DNA of 64,000 nucleotides from Rhizobium sp. Root1212 (GCF_001424985.1 NZ_LMDA01000001.1:753599-817598), one strand, 5' to 3'; positions 27,018-36,721 are shown, counted from the first letter of the stretch. A program made the numbers and translations. Notes: generated by a model from the letters alone, not told the origin.

Positions 27018-28640
27018 TCATCCGCGCCCCCATCCGGCAAGCCGGCTCTGGAGGCCGAGCACGTCTTCGCCGCCGTCACGGGGCTCGTCTTCCGTTTCGT
27101 CAGCCGTCAGCGCCGCGCGTGCCGGGGCTGCGCGATGTTCATAGGCTTCCGCCTGACGCTGGATGCGGAACTGCCGGACGGTCTTGCCGAGTTCGAGGAT
27201 GACGGTCTGGAGATCGTCCGAGCGGCCCTGCGCCGACGCGGCGACGGAGACGTCTTCCCCGAGATCGCGGCCGATGCGGCCGAGGGCTGCCGTAGTGGTT
27301 TCGAGGTTTTCGACATGGTTTGCGGCATCGCGGGCGATGCCGGAGACGGCATCGTTGATGCCCCTCACCTGCTCGACGATGCTGCTGATCGCATTCTGGG
27401 TGCGGCCGACACGCTCGACCCCGGCCTCGACCTGCGACTTAGTATCGTTGACGAGCTGCTTGATCTCGCGCGCCGCATCGCCGGAGCGCTGTGCAAGGGC
27501 GCGCACTTCCTGCGCGACGACGGCAAAGCCGCGGCCGCTGTCGCCGGCGCGCGCGGCTTCGATGCCTGCGTTCAGCGCAAGAAGATTGGTCTGGAAGGCG
27601 ATCTCGTCGATGACGCCGATGATCTGGCCGATTTTTTCGGCCGAGGATTCGATATCGGCCATGGCGGAGATCGCCTGGCCGGCGATCTCGCCGCTCTGCT
27701 CCACCGACTGGCGGGTGCCGGCGACGGACTTTTCCGCCTGCCGGCTCTGGCTCGCGCTGTCTCGCAGGCGGGAGACGATATCGTTCAGGGTGCTTGCCGT
27801 TTCGCCGAGCGCATCCGACTGGGCGCGACCGCTGGCGGACAGGCGGCCGGTCTCAGTGGCCAGTGTCTGGGCGGTGGCTTCGATGCGGGAGACGGAGGTC
27901 GCGGCATCGCCCATCTCCTTGCCGAGCTTTTCCAGCCCGAGGTTGAAATCGGCAGCGACAGCCTGATAGGCGGCCGGCACATCCGCCGGGATGCGCAGGC
28001 TGAGATCGCCATTGGCCAGCGAACCGGCAACTGGCGCGAACAGGGCGAGCGCTTCGGCTTCGCCTGCGCGGCGCTGTTCGGCAAGCTGGCGCTGGTGGTT
28101 GTGGCGCTGCTCGTTGAAGCGTAGCGAGACGGAAATCTCGGTATCGACGAAAACGGTGCGGACGAGGGCTGCAACGAGATCGAGCAGTTCCTGCTTGCGG
28201 CCCTTGCCGATGGGCAGGACGGATTTCGGCCAGAATTCCTCGATCGCCGCAAGGAGCATGCGCTCCAGCACGATGGCATGGCCGGCGATCTGCCAGCGCG
28301 GATCGAGCCCCATCTTGGAGCTGGCATCCGACAGAACCTTGACGCGCTCGGCATAGAGGCTGTCGAAACGGGCGTCGGTCAGGACGTTCCAATGGGCGGA
28401 TTGCAGGTCGTGCAGCCGGTCGATCTGGCGATCGCTGGTGAAATGGCGCGCAGCATCCGGGTAGCTCTGCAGGCGCTGGAAGAGATCGCGAAGCGCAAGC
28501 TCGGCTTCCTTGGACAGCAGCGGACGGTGACGGCGCACCGCATCGGTCTCGCCCTCATCAAGGCCAGCAAAACGCAGCCGGTCAAGCAGACTGCCTGCCT
28601 GAGCTCTCCGCGTCTGATCTACAGCCTGTTCCTGCCTCAC
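27018..28640 (-). CDS. Soluble globin-type chemoreceptor
   Basis: A 540-residue methyl-accepting receptor with no membrane segment, in the slot of the cytoplasmic receptor IcpA/McpE that heads rhizobial che operons. N-terminal residues 40-170 match sensor globins ([24 protein letters not shown]). A HAMP-like stretch and a signalling domain with the conserved tip [20 protein letters not shown] and [19 protein letters not shown] follow. In heme-binding sensor globins a His lies four residues before the GL of this motif; here that position is Ser107 (codon 28320-28322). The GTG at 28640 has GGGGA upstream and is preferred to an ATG at 28685. No CheR-tethering pentapeptide is evident at the C-terminus. 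Confidence 0.88.
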   Translation of the reverse strand: MRQEQAVDQTRRAQAGSLLDRLRFAGLDEGETDAVRRHRPLLSKEAELALRDLFQRLQSYPDAARHFTSDRQIDRLHDLQSAHWNVLTDARFDSLYAERVKVLSDASSKMGLDPRWQIAGHAIVLERMLLAAIEEFWPKSVLPIGKGRKQELLDLVAALVRTVFVDTEISVSLRFNEQRHNHQRQLAEQRRAGEAEALALFAPVAGSLANGDLSLRIPADVPAAYQAVAADFNLGLEKLGKEMGDAATSVSRIEATAQTLATETGRLSASGRAQSDALGETASTLNDIVSRLRDSASQSRQAEKSVAGTRQSVEQSGEIAGQAISAMADIESSAEKIGQIIGVIDEIAFQTNLLALNAGIEAARAGDSGRGFAVVAQEVRALAQRSGDAAREIKQLVNDTKSQVEAGVERVGRTQNAISSIVEQVRGINDAVSGIARDAANHVENLETTTAALGRIGRDLGEDVSVAASAQGRSDDLQTVILELGKTVRQFRIQRQAEAYEHRAAPARAALTADETEDEPRDGGEDVLGLQSRLAGWGRG

Positions 28641-29213
28641 TACGATCCCCGGTCCGAAACATGGCCTTGGCGGAACCGGACGCAAATCCGGGCAAGACCA
28701 TCAGAATTTCCTTGCCGCATCCCGACGCATCCAGAGACGCAGGAGTGCGGATAACACCTGATTGTCTGAAGGAACGGGCGTTGCGCCCGCATCTGCGCCA
28801 AGACTGGAGCGATGCCTGGACGGGCGACGGAAAGCCGCATCGTGCTTCGAGAAAATCCGGTGAGCATACCGGATCGGAACCGGTGCAGCGGTGCGGCCTC
28901 ATGCCCTGTCGGAGAATAGATTCTCCCACTCCGCCGTGTACGACCATGTTTATGGTTAATTCCTTGCTTGAAGGTTAACGGTTGATACTTGGTATCGGCG
29001 ATCGCTAAAATTCGATCCATATCCCCGCGAACCCGCTCGCACGCCGGGGATGCGAAGCCTCCGGACTACAAGATTTCGCATACGAGACTTAGCAATTGAG
29101 CTTGGAGAAACTTACCGGTAGATACCCCCTATTCTAGACGGCGTAAGCCACGGGCAAGCATAACCGGCTAGTCTGAAGCGGCATCATGAGGATGACGCGC
29201 AAGGGAATGGACA
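28641..29213. promoter_or_regulatory. Upstream region of the chemotaxis operon
   Basis: About 570 bases separate the receptor start from a small membrane-peptide gene on the other strand. It must contain the che-operon promoter (minus strand) and a promoter for the small gene (plus strand). AT-richer patches occur around 28945-29015 and 29100-29140. Open frames here have no supporting start signals. No repeat or operator could be assigned by eye. Confidence 0.4.
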
Positions 29214-29327
29214 ATGATTGTTCTGGGATTGAGTGCCACGCTGATCGCCACCCTCACATTGGCGGCCGTATCCATGCTGCTCACCATTGGAGACGACAGC
29301 AGGAGCATCGCCACACGGGTTTTCTAA
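29214..29327 (+). CDS. 37-residue single-pass membrane peptide
   Basis: An ATG at 29214 opens a 37-codon frame whose product is mostly one hydrophobic helix (MIVLGLSATLIATLTLAAVS, then MLLTI) followed by a short polar tail GDDSRSIATRVF. The ribosome-binding site AAGGGA lies about 7 bases upstream, one of the better ones in the region. I do not recognise a family. It stands alone between the divergent che operon and the convergent end of rhaK, 81 bases from the rhaK stop. It could be a stress or envelope peptide; only its reading frame and start signal support it. Confidence 0.55.
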   Translation: MIVLGLSATLIATLTLAAVSMLLTIGDDSRSIATRVF

Positions 29328-29408
29328 ACCCACGACGGGCAGGCTTCGGCCGGACTGACTTTTGTCTCTCTATACTTCAGCCGCGCGCTTTATCTTTGCT
29401 TACCTGGC

Positions 29409-30779
29409 TCAGGCAGCTTTCTCCGCAAGCGCCTTCCAGAGCGCCGCATAGACTCTGTAGCTTTCCGGCACATCACCCTTGAATTCCGACGTATGGACCA
29501 TCGCCCGCGCGCCCTCGACGAGGCAGGCAGCGCCGAGGCTCGTGCCGGTGGCGCTCTGGCTGCCGATGACGACCCGACGACCGGTCGCGGCCCCCAGCAT
29601 GCGCAGATAGGCGGCATTGGCGGCGAAAGGCCCCTCCACGACGATATCGCCAGCAGCACCGATGAGATCGAGGCAGGTGGCCGTCATCAAGGCGAGATGG
29701 AAGGAGACGACGGCAAGGCGTTCCTCGACGGAAAGATCGGCTTGGTTGCGCGTCCAATGCGCTTTGTGATGGGGATAGGGGCCTGACCCTTCCGGCATCG
29801 ACGGCAGCAGCATGTGCTGCGCCTCTACCACGGCCTGCTCCACCTCCGGCGGAAGCGGCACGTTGCCTTCCGGCATCAGCATCGAGAAAGCGCGACCGCC
29901 CATGAAGCGGGCGGACGGAACCGGATTTCCCAGAGCGTTGACGTTGATCAGCTTATCGCGGGTTTCATCCAACTCGACCTTGCGTGCCCCTGGTGCCAGA
30001 AGCACGACCCAGGTTCCGGTCGAGACCACGGAGAAGGGTTCCGGGCGGCTCAGGAGATGTGGCAGCAGCGAGGCGTTGGAATCGTGGATGCCGCAGCAGA
30101 CCGGCAATCCTGCCGGCAGGCCGCAAGCGGCCGCCGAGGCTGGCGTCAGGCCACCGAGGACATCACCGGCGCGGCGGACGGGGGCGAAAAGCTTCCGCCA
30201 GCCCTCACCATGTACGAGGCTGGAGAAAGCGGCGGCGTAAGGGTTCCAGAGATCGGTGTGGCAGCCGAGCGAGGTCAACTCGCAGGAGAGCACGCCGGTC
30301 AGGCGATAGGACCAGTATTGCGCATAGGTGAGGATCGAGGCGACGTTTGAGAAAGCCTCGGGGAATGTCTGCTGCTGCCAGTAGATCTGGGCGCCGATAT
30401 TGAGGCCCATGGGCAGGCGGGCGGCCCCCGTTTCCGCGAAGGGTGGGCGGATGCGGTTGTAGTCTGCGGCGAAATCATCGGGGCCGGTGTGCTCGTAATC
30501 CAGCACCGGCATTGCCAAGTCTCCGGCCGCATCGAGCAGAGCCGCCGTCGCGCCGTGGGTGGTGACCGAGATGACATCGATCGGCCGCTCGGCATTGAGT
30601 TCGCCGAGGCTGCGGGTGATGAAATCCCAAAGGCGCTCGATATCGAAATGCGGATAAAGACCATCCGTCAGAACGGTGTTCGCGGTCTTGCGGACGGCGA
30701 TTTCCTCGAAACGGTCGAGATCGACCAGCGCCACCTTGGCGTTGGTCTTGCCGATGTCGATGACGGCGACGGTTTTCAT
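29409..30779 (-). CDS. rhaK: L-rhamnulose kinase RhaK (FGGY family)
   Basis: RhaK phosphorylates the sugar in the rhizobial rhamnose pathway and in R. leguminosarum is also needed for uptake. The 456-residue product starts MKTVAVIDIGKTNAKVAL, the FGGY phosphate-binding motif, and has CGIHDSNASLL, VVSTGTWVVLLAPG and the C-terminal IVVEGPFAANAAYLRMLG block. The ATG at 30779 is chosen; another at 30785 overlaps the rhaU stop (TGATG). It is the last gene of the rhaRSTPQUK run and converges on a small membrane-peptide gene. Confidence 0.92.
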   Translation of the reverse strand: MKTVAVIDIGKTNAKVALVDLDRFEEIAVRKTANTVLTDGLYPHFDIERLWDFITRSLGELNAERPIDVISVTTHGATAALLDAAGDLAMPVLDYEHTGPDDFAADYNRIRPPFAETGAARLPMGLNIGAQIYWQQQTFPEAFSNVASILTYAQYWSYRLTGVLSCELTSLGCHTDLWNPYAAAFSSLVHGEGWRKLFAPVRRAGDVLGGLTPASAAACGLPAGLPVCCGIHDSNASLLPHLLSRPEPFSVVSTGTWVVLLAPGARKVELDETRDKLINVNALGNPVPSARFMGGRAFSMLMPEGNVPLPPEVEQAVVEAQHMLLPSMPEGSGPYPHHKAHWTRNQADLSVEERLAVVSFHLALMTATCLDLIGAAGDIVVEGPFAANAAYLRMLGAATGRRVVIGSQSATGTSLGAACLVEGARAMVHTSEFKGDVPESYRVYAALWKALAEKAA

Positions 30780-30784
30780 GGGCA

Positions 30785-31099
30785 TCAGCTCATGTGGAAG
30801 ACGGTGGCGAGCGGCACGGCGACGGGCTCGTTGTCGGCTTTCGTCTCCATGATATCGGCCATATAGGCCCACCATTTCTGCATCACAGGATGGTTTGGCA
30901 GCTCAGCCATGGTGTGATCCCCACGACGCCAGAGCACACCGAAGAGAAGATTGGTCTCCTCATCCAGATGGATCGAGTAGTCGGAGACGCCGGTCTCCTT
31001 CAACAGTGCCGACAGTTCCGGCCAGATCGCGTCGTGGCGCGCCTTGTATTCCTCGGCCATGCCGGGATTGAGGCGCATGCGGAAGGCGTATTTTTCCAT
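30785..31099 (-). CDS. rhaU: L-rhamnose mutarotase RhaU
   Basis: This enzyme interconverts alpha and beta L-rhamnose in the cytoplasm, feeding the kinase/isomerase route. The 104-residue product ([13 protein letters not shown] start) equals the usual size and keeps His22 ([10 protein letters not shown]), the catalytic acid in the E. coli homologue RhaM, and the C-terminal [15 protein letters not shown] motif. A longer frame to 31141 is rejected. It lies 8 bases downstream of rhaQ. Confidence 0.95.
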   Translation of the reverse strand: MEKYAFRMRLNPGMAEEYKARHDAIWPELSALLKETGVSDYSIHLDEETNLLFGVLWRRGDHTMAELPNHPVMQKWWAYMADIMETKADNEPVAVPLATVFHMS

Positions 31100-31107
31100 G
31101 GGTTTCC

Positions 31108-32106
31108 TCAGTGGGCCATGCGGCGGCGGGCGCGCTTCCACAGGATCGGCAGCGCAATGACCGAGATCAGCAGCACACCGATAAAGATCGACATGACGAT
31201 GCCCGGCACGTTCAGGAGGCCAAAGCCGAAGGTGACCATGCCCATGATCAGCGCCGCCAGAACGACGCCCGGAATGGTGCCGGAGCCGCCGAGGATATTG
31301 ACGCCGCCGAGCACGACCATCGTCACCACTTCAAGCTCCCAGCCGAGCGCGATCGACGGGCGTGTCGAGCCGAGGCGCGAGGTGAGGCAGATCGAGGCGA
31401 TGCCGGCCATCAGGCCCGTCAGCAGGAACAGGATGAATTTCACCCGCCCGACGCGCACGCCGGAGAACAGCGATGCGGTCGGGTTGTTGCCGATGGCATA
31501 AACGGCGCGGCCGAAATTGGTCCAGTGCAGCAGCACGCCATAGATGACCGCGAAGGCGATGAAGAGGGCGAACTCGAAGGAGAAGACCCACCAGACATAG
31601 CCCTGACCGAACCAGGCGAAGCTCGCCGGATAATTGGTAAAAGCCTGGTCGCCGAGGATGATGAAGGAGAGGCCCCGGAACAGGCTCATCGTGCCGATGG
31701 TCACGACGATTGAGGGCAGGCCGAGGCCGGTGATGAGAGCGCCGTTGATCGCGCCGCAGGCAAGCCCGGTTGCGAGCCCGACCGCAACCAACGTCGGCGT
31801 ATCGAAGCCCGCCTGCATGGCGAGGCCCATGGCGGTCGAGGACAAAGCGATGATCGAGGCGACCGACAGGTCGATCTCGCCGGCAATGATAACCAGCGCC
31901 ATGGCGAAGGCGATCATCGCCTTTTCGGTGAAGTTGAAGGTCGCGTCCGACAGGTTCCACGGATCGAGGAAATAGGGCGAGGCGAAGGAATTGATCGTGA
32001 AAATCAAGACGGCGACGACGAGCAGCAGGCTTTCCCAGCTTTTCAGCAAGCGGCTGCTGCGGCCCTGAAGGCGATCGGGGATGATACGGGGAGATACGTC
32101 CGCCAT
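31108..32106 (-). CDS. rhaQ: Rhamnose ABC transporter permease RhaQ
   Basis: A CUT2-family (ribose-type) inner-membrane permease, 332 residues, with about nine hydrophobic segments, the [15 protein letters not shown] motif of sugar permeases and [15 protein letters not shown] in a cytoplasmic loop. With RhaP it should form the channel for L-rhamnose energised by RhaT. Its start overlaps the rhaP stop by one base. RhaP and RhaQ are related and probably heterodimerise; which of the two names applies to which gene follows the R. leguminosarum order. Confidence 0.92.
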   Translation of the reverse strand: MADVSPRIIPDRLQGRSSRLLKSWESLLLVVAVLIFTINSFASPYFLDPWNLSDATFNFTEKAMIAFAMALVIIAGEIDLSVASIIALSSTAMGLAMQAGFDTPTLVAVGLATGLACGAINGALITGLGLPSIVVTIGTMSLFRGLSFIILGDQAFTNYPASFAWFGQGYVWWVFSFEFALFIAFAVIYGVLLHWTNFGRAVYAIGNNPTASLFSGVRVGRVKFILFLLTGLMAGIASICLTSRLGSTRPSIALGWELEVVTMVVLGGVNILGGSGTIPGVVLAALIMGMVTFGFGLLNVPGIVMSIFIGVLLISVIALPILWKRARRRMAH

Positions 32107-33086
32107 CAGTGGGCCTCCGCTTTCTTCAGGATGACGCGGCCCTTGCGCTTTTCGGCGCGGGCATTGACGGCAACGGCGATGATGATGACCGTGCCGGAGA
32201 TCGCCATCTGCGCGAAGGGCGAGATGTTGATGACCGGCAGCGCATTCTTGATGACGCCGAGAAACAGGGCGCCCAGCACCGCCCCCGGCACCGAACCGAT
32301 GCCGCCGGCAATCGAAATGCCGCCGATGACGCAGGCCGCGATGATATCCAGCTCAAACCCATTGGCGATATCGACATAGGCGACCGCATAGCGCGACACC
32401 CAGAGATAACCGGAAAGCCCGGCCAGGGCGCCCGAGAGGCAATAGGCGGCAAAGCGGGTGCGGCCGACATCGATGCCGGTATAGACGGCCGCATGCGGAT
32501 TGCCGCCGACGGCGTGGAAGGCGCGGCCGAGCGGGGTGCGCGTCATCACTATATATATAAGTGCGATCATCAGCACCGAGAGCCACGAGAGGACCGGCAG
32601 CCCCGCGAGCGTCGCGCGCGGCAGGGCCTTGAAGGCGTCGCTCATCTGGTGGGCGTTGATCCAGGCGCCGCCGCTCAAGAGGAAGATCGTGCCGCGATAG
32701 ATGGTGAGCGTGCCCAGGGTCACGACGATCGGCGGTATCTCCAGCTTCCAGATCAGCAGGCCGTTGATCGAGCCGAGGAAAGCGCCGAGCAGAAGCGCCA
32801 GCAGCACCAGCGCTGGGACCGGCACGCCGGGCGCGACCGAATTGATCATGGCAACGACCATGCCGCAGAGCGCGAGGTTCGCCGCCATCGACAGGTCGAT
32901 ACAGCGGGTCATGATCACGGCCATCTGGCCGAGCGCCAGAATGATCAGGATCGAGGTGTCGTTATAGACGCGGGCAAGATTGGCCGGCTCGATGAAGGCA
33001 GGAAAGCGCAGGGTAATCAGCACCAAAAGGGCGGCGATGGCGACGACCAGCAGCAACTCGCGGTTTTTCATCAGGATCTTCATCAT
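32106..33086 (-). CDS. rhaP: Rhamnose ABC transporter permease RhaP
   Basis: A second CUT2-type permease, 326 residues, with MTRCIDLSMAANLALCGMVV (permease motif), LGTLTIYRGTIFLLSGGAW, and GGNPHAAVYTGIDVGRTRF. It has about nine hydrophobic helices and partners RhaQ. The ATG overlaps the rhaT stop by one base, so the ATPase and both permeases are translationally coupled. Confidence 0.92.
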   Translation of the reverse strand: MMKILMKNRELLLVVAIAALLVLITLRFPAFIEPANLARVYNDTSILIILALGQMAVIMTRCIDLSMAANLALCGMVVAMINSVAPGVPVPALVLLALLLGAFLGSINGLLIWKLEIPPIVVTLGTLTIYRGTIFLLSGGAWINAHQMSDAFKALPRATLAGLPVLSWLSVLMIALIYIVMTRTPLGRAFHAVGGNPHAAVYTGIDVGRTRFAAYCLSGALAGLSGYLWVSRYAVAYVDIANGFELDIIAACVIGGISIAGGIGSVPGAVLGALFLGVIKNALPVINISPFAQMAISGTVIIIAVAVNARAEKRKGRVILKKAEAH

Positions 33087-34579
33087 CAGGCCTCCACGAT
33101 GCCGGCGGCGGCGCGTACCAGTTTTTCCGCCGTCAGGTCGTCGCGCTCGAAACGGCCGGCGATGCGGCCTTCGCGCATGACGATGACGCGGTCGGCCATG
33201 CCCATGATCTCGGGGATTTCGGAGGAGACCATGATGACGCTGAGGCCCTGGCTTGCCAGTTCGCTCATGAAGGCGTGCACCGCCGCCTTCGAGCCGATGT
33301 CGATGCCCTTGGTCGGCTCATCGAGGATGATCACCTTCGGCTTGGTCGCCAGCCACTTGGCGATCACCACCTTCTGCTGGTTGCCGCCGGAGAGCGTGCC
33401 GACATCCTGATCGAGCGACGCGGCGCGCAGGTCGAGGCGGGCGGTGTATTCCCGTGCCAGCGCAAACTCCTCGGCCATGCGCAGGAAGCCGGAGCGTGAG
33501 GTGCGGGTCAATGAGGGAAGCGTGACGTTCTGGAAGATCGGCAGGCCAATGATCGCGCCCTGCCGGCCGCGCTCTTCGGGCACATAGACGATGCCGGCCT
33601 CGATCGCCTCGGCCGGCGAGCGGATCACCAGCACCTCGCCATCGAGCTTCACCGCCCCGGCCGAGGGTTTGGTGATGCCGATCAGCGACTGCATGAATTC
33701 GGAGCGGCCGGCGCCGATCAGGCCGTAAAAGCCGAGGATTTCGCCGCGGCGCAGCTCGAAATTGATGTCCTCGAATTCGGTCGGGTGGCGATAGCCGGAA
33801 ACCGTCAGCACCGGCTCTCCGATCGCCACCTCCGTCTTGGGGAAGACCTGGCCGACATCGCGGCCGACCATCATCTTGACGAGCCGGTCCTGATCGACCT
33901 CGGCCATCAGCCCCTCGCCCACCATGCGGCCATCGCGGAAGACGGTATAGCGGTCGGCGATGCGGAATATTTCGTCGAACTTGTGGCTGATGAACAGGAT
34001 CGCCTTGCCATCGGCCTTCAGCCGGTCGATCAGGGCGTAGAGTTCGTGGATTTCCTTGTGAGACAGGGCAGCTGTCGGCTCGTCCATGATGACGACGCGG
34101 GCGTCGATAGAGAGTGCACGGGCAATCGCCACCAGATGCTTGCTGGCAATGCCGAGATCGCGCAGGCGGATAGCCGGATCGAGATCGGCACCGACGCGGG
34201 CAAGGAGTGCCCGCGCATCGCCGTTCATCTGCTTCCAGTCGATCAGGCCGAAGCGATTGCGCGGCGCATGGCCGAGGAAAATGTTTTCAGCAACCGACAG
34301 CTCGTCGAACAGCACGGTTTCCTGATGGATGGCGGTGACGCCGGCCTGGGCTGCGGCCTGTGCGGAGGCGAATGTCGTTTCCTCGCCTTCGACGCGGAGA
34401 GTGCCGCCATCGGGCTGGTAGATGCCGGTCAGGATCTTGACCAGCGTGGACTTGCCAGCGCCGTTTTCGCCGATCAGCGCCGTCACCGAGCCCGGATAGA
34501 GGGCAAGCGAGACATCAGAGAGCGCACGCACGCCGGGGAAGGATTTTGAGATGCCTTCCAGGGCGACGGCGGGCTTCAT
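33086..34579 (-). CDS. rhaT: Rhamnose ABC transporter ATP-binding protein RhaT
   Basis: The 497-residue product contains two ABC modules in one chain, as in all CUT2 sugar importers. The first has Walker A GENGAGKST and VVIMDEPTAALS; the second has the usual degenerate Walker A (LIGAGRSEFMQ) with LSGGNQQKVVIAKWL and VIILDEPTKGIDIG. The ATG at 34579 (MKPAVALEG) matches family N-termini; the frame continues upstream through a repeat region to 34729, which is rejected. The 254-base gap to rhaS holds two palindromic repeats. Confidence 0.95.
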   Translation of the reverse strand: MKPAVALEGISKSFPGVRALSDVSLALYPGSVTALIGENGAGKSTLVKILTGIYQPDGGTLRVEGEETTFASAQAAAQAGVTAIHQETVLFDELSVAENIFLGHAPRNRFGLIDWKQMNGDARALLARVGADLDPAIRLRDLGIASKHLVAIARALSIDARVVIMDEPTAALSHKEIHELYALIDRLKADGKAILFISHKFDEIFRIADRYTVFRDGRMVGEGLMAEVDQDRLVKMMVGRDVGQVFPKTEVAIGEPVLTVSGYRHPTEFEDINFELRRGEILGFYGLIGAGRSEFMQSLIGITKPSAGAVKLDGEVLVIRSPAEAIEAGIVYVPEERGRQGAIIGLPIFQNVTLPSLTRTSRSGFLRMAEEFALAREYTARLDLRAASLDQDVGTLSGGNQQKVVIAKWLATKPKVIILDEPTKGIDIGSKAAVHAFMSELASQGLSVIMVSSEIPEIMGMADRVIVMREGRIAGRFERDDLTAEKLVRAAAGIVEA

Positions 34580-34667
34580 CAGCGATTTTGTCGTTTCCTG
34601 CAACAAGGGTGTCCACCGGTGGCGTGAATTGAAATAGCGTGCGGGGAGAGAATGCCCCTCACCCTCG

Positions 34668-34693
34668 CCCTCTCCCCGCACGCGGGGAGAGGG
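34668..34693. repeat. GC-rich intergenic palindrome, first of two between rhaS and rhaT
   Basis: Arms of 12 bases (34668-34679, CCCTCTCCCCGC, and 34682-34693, GCGGGGAGAGGG) meet at a two-base centre. A further copy of one arm (GCGGGGAGAG) occurs at 34641-34650. Elements of this form recur in rhizobial intergenic DNA. In RNA from either strand it folds into a stable hairpin and may reduce expression of the genes downstream of rhaS. Confidence 0.75.
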
Positions 34694-34763
34694 GACGATG
34701 GAGTTTGTCGCTCCTCCTTCCATCCGCACGGCCGGAAAAGGACGACAGAGGCCGCCGCATGTC

Positions 34764-34789
34764 CCTTCTCCCCGTTCACGGGGAGAAGG
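34764..34789. repeat. GC-rich intergenic palindrome, second of two between rhaS and rhaT
   Basis: Perfect 11-base arms (CCTTCTCCCCG at 34764-34774, CGGGGAGAAGG at 34779-34789) enclose TTCA, followed by TGCCCGTCAGGGCGGATGAG, a tail often attached to this element type in Rhizobiales genomes as I recall. It lies 45 bases past the rhaS stop. It could stabilise the 3' end of the abundant rhaS message. Confidence 0.75.
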
Positions 34790-34833
34790 TGCCCGTCAGG
34801 GCGGATGAGGGGCTTTCTCAGCGTCTCGTCAGA

Positions 34834-35823
34834 TCAGAAGATCTTTGCGAACTCTTCGACGTTAGAGGCATCATAGACGAACGGATCGGCCATCGCGCCT
34901 TCGTTGTTGTCGTCGAGCTTGACGGAACCCATGCGGCCCATCTTCAGCTCGGCGCCGGGCTTGGCTTCCGCGCCGCCGATCAGGTCATAGGCGATCATGG
35001 TTGCGGAGTAGCCGAGGTCGATCGGGTTCCAGATCGCGAAGGACTTGGACGAACCGGCCTTGACGTGGCCTGCCATTTCCGAGGGAAGGCCGAGACCGGT
35101 GACGTTGATCTGGCCGACCTTGCCGGCATCCTCGACAGCCTGCGCGGCCGCAACGATGCCGACCGACGTCGGCGCGATGATCGCCTTCAGGTTCGGGTAG
35201 GACTGAATGAGACCCTGGGTTTCGCGGTAGGACTTGTCGGCGAGGTCGTCACCATAGACGGTGGCGACGACATTGATGCCCTTGTAGTTGCCCTGCACCT
35301 TCTTCATTTCCTCGATCCAGACGTTCTGGTTCGTGGAGGTGGCGGTGGCCGAGAGAACGGCGACATCGCCGCCATCCGGCAGGTTGTCGGCGGCGAGCTT
35401 GATGATCATGTTGCCGATCAGCGGGCTGGACGACGGGTTGAGGTGCATCAGGCGGCCATCCTTGGCAACGCCGGAATCCCAGGAGATGACCTTGATGCCG
35501 CGGTCCATGGCCTTCTTCAGCGCCGGAACCAGCGCATCCGTGTCATTGGCCGAAACGGCGATGGCATCGACCTTCTGGGCGATCAGCGAGTTGATGACTT
35601 CGATCTGACCTTCGGCCGTCGTTGTCGTCGGGCCGGTGTAGATCACCTCGACATCGCCCAGTTCCTTGGCGGCTTCCTGTGCGCCCTTGTTGGCGGCTTC
35701 GAAGAAGCCGATACCGAGCGCCTTGACGACCAGGGCGATCTTCTTGTTTTCGGCGTGGGCCGCATTGGCCATGAGCGCCAGCGATACGGCTGCCGTCATC
35801 ATCAGTGTCTTTGCGAGTTTCAT
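34834..35823 (-). CDS. rhaS: Rhamnose-binding periplasmic protein RhaS
   Basis: RhaS is the ABC-importer binding protein, exported by a signal peptide (MKLAKTLMMTAAVSLALMA, cleavage after AAHA near residue 24). The 329-residue product is a ribose-type binding fold with KKIALVVKALGIGFFEAANK at the start and EAANKGAQEAAKELG, and a sugar-contacting TALVPALKKAMDRGIKV-like strand (here DTDALVPALKKAMDRGIKV). It is the first transporter gene after rhaR and is separated from rhaT by the palindromic repeats, consistent with higher expression of the binding protein. Confidence 0.94.
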   Translation of the reverse strand: MKLAKTLMMTAAVSLALMANAAHAENKKIALVVKALGIGFFEAANKGAQEAAKELGDVEVIYTGPTTTTAEGQIEVINSLIAQKVDAIAVSANDTDALVPALKKAMDRGIKVISWDSGVAKDGRLMHLNPSSSPLIGNMIIKLAADNLPDGGDVAVLSATATSTNQNVWIEEMKKVQGNYKGINVVATVYGDDLADKSYRETQGLIQSYPNLKAIIAPTSVGIVAAAQAVEDAGKVGQINVTGLGLPSEMAGHVKAGSSKSFAIWNPIDLGYSATMIAYDLIGGAEAKPGAELKMGRMGSVKLDDNNEGAMADPFVYDASNVEEFAKIF

Positions 35824-35908
35824 TGCAGTCTCCTCCCTTGTGCCCGGCCGGTCCCGATGACCATGCCTATAGGCAAGTTCCCGTCTTCACTCCCCCTCCC
35901 CGCCGCCT

Positions 35909-36721
35909 TCAGGCGATCGAGGAAGCATTCGCTCTGGCGGCATCCGGTTTCGTCTCGGCCACCACCAGATTGACGCCGGCGTCCTCAAGCATCTTGGCGT
36001 GCCTGTCTTCGATGCCGGCATCGGTAATCACGGTCGAAATGCGCTTCAGCCCGCAGAGAATGAGGCTGGAGCGGCGATGGAATTTCGAGGAATCGACCAG
36101 CACGATCAGTTCGTCGGCCTGATCGATCAGCTTCTGCTCCGCCTGGATCAGCAGCGGGTCACCTTCCATCAGGCCGAGCGGACCCAACCCTTGAGCCCCC
36201 ATGAACATGCGGCGCGCATAGAAATTGCGCGTCACGTCATTGTCGAAGGGGCTGAGGATGATGTTCTGCTCGCGGTAGATCGTGCCGCCGGAGAGTGTCA
36301 CCGTGTTCTTCGAATGCTTCAGCAGATGCTCGGCGATGGGGAAGGAATTGGTGAACACCTGCATGCGGCGGTTCACCAGAAAATGCACCATCTGGAAGGT
36401 GGTCGTGCCGCCATTGATGATGATCGGCTCGCCATCCTGACAGAGCGCCACGGCCTCGCGGGCGATGGCCTGCTTCTGGCGGGCATGCAGGCCTTCATTG
36501 ACGCTGAAGGGACGGCCGGCAAGTCCGACGAACTGCGGCGGGTTGAGCGCTTCGGCGCCACCGCGCACCCGGCGCAGCTTCTTCTGCACGTGGAGTGCTG
36601 CGATATCGCGTCGGATGGTGGCCTCGGAACTATCCGTCAACTCGACCAGCTCCGGCACCGTGACCACGGGCTTTTCCTGAACGGCGGACAGAATGATCCT
36701 GTGGCGCTCTTTTTCGTGCAT
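35909..36721 (-). CDS. rhaR: DeoR-type rhamnose regulator RhaR
   Basis: The 270-residue product has an N-terminal DeoR helix-turn-helix (VPELVELTDSSEATIRRDIA) and a C-terminal sugar-phosphate sensor domain with GGTTTFQMVHFLVNRRMQVF and LVDSSKFHRRSS. In rhizobia RhaR represses rhamnose catabolism. The ATG at 36721 has AGGAGG five bases upstream. It is transcribed away from rhaD, with a 200-base shared control region that holds candidate operators. Confidence 0.93.
   Translation of the reverse strand: MHEKERHRIILSAVQEKPVVTVPELVELTDSSEATIRRDIAALHVQKKLRRVRGGAEALNPPQFVGLAGRPFSVNEGLHARQKQAIAREAVALCQDGEPIIINGGTTTFQMVHFLVNRRMQVFTNSFPIAEHLLKHSKNTVTLSGGTIYREQNIILSPFDNDVTRNFYARRMFMGAQGLGPLGLMEGDPLLIQAEQKLIDQADELIVLVDSSKFHRRSSLILCGLKRISTVITDAGIEDRHAKMLEDAGVNLVVAETKPDAARANASSIA

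Noticed and set aside
34580-34729. N-terminal extension of rhaT into the repeat region
   Set aside because: The 50 extra codons come from the palindromic repeat and lack family similarity; the ATG at 34579 matches ABC ATPase N-termini.
34641-34820. CRISPR-like array
   Set aside because: The repeats are palindromic and of two types, with no regular spacing or spacers and no cas genes nearby.
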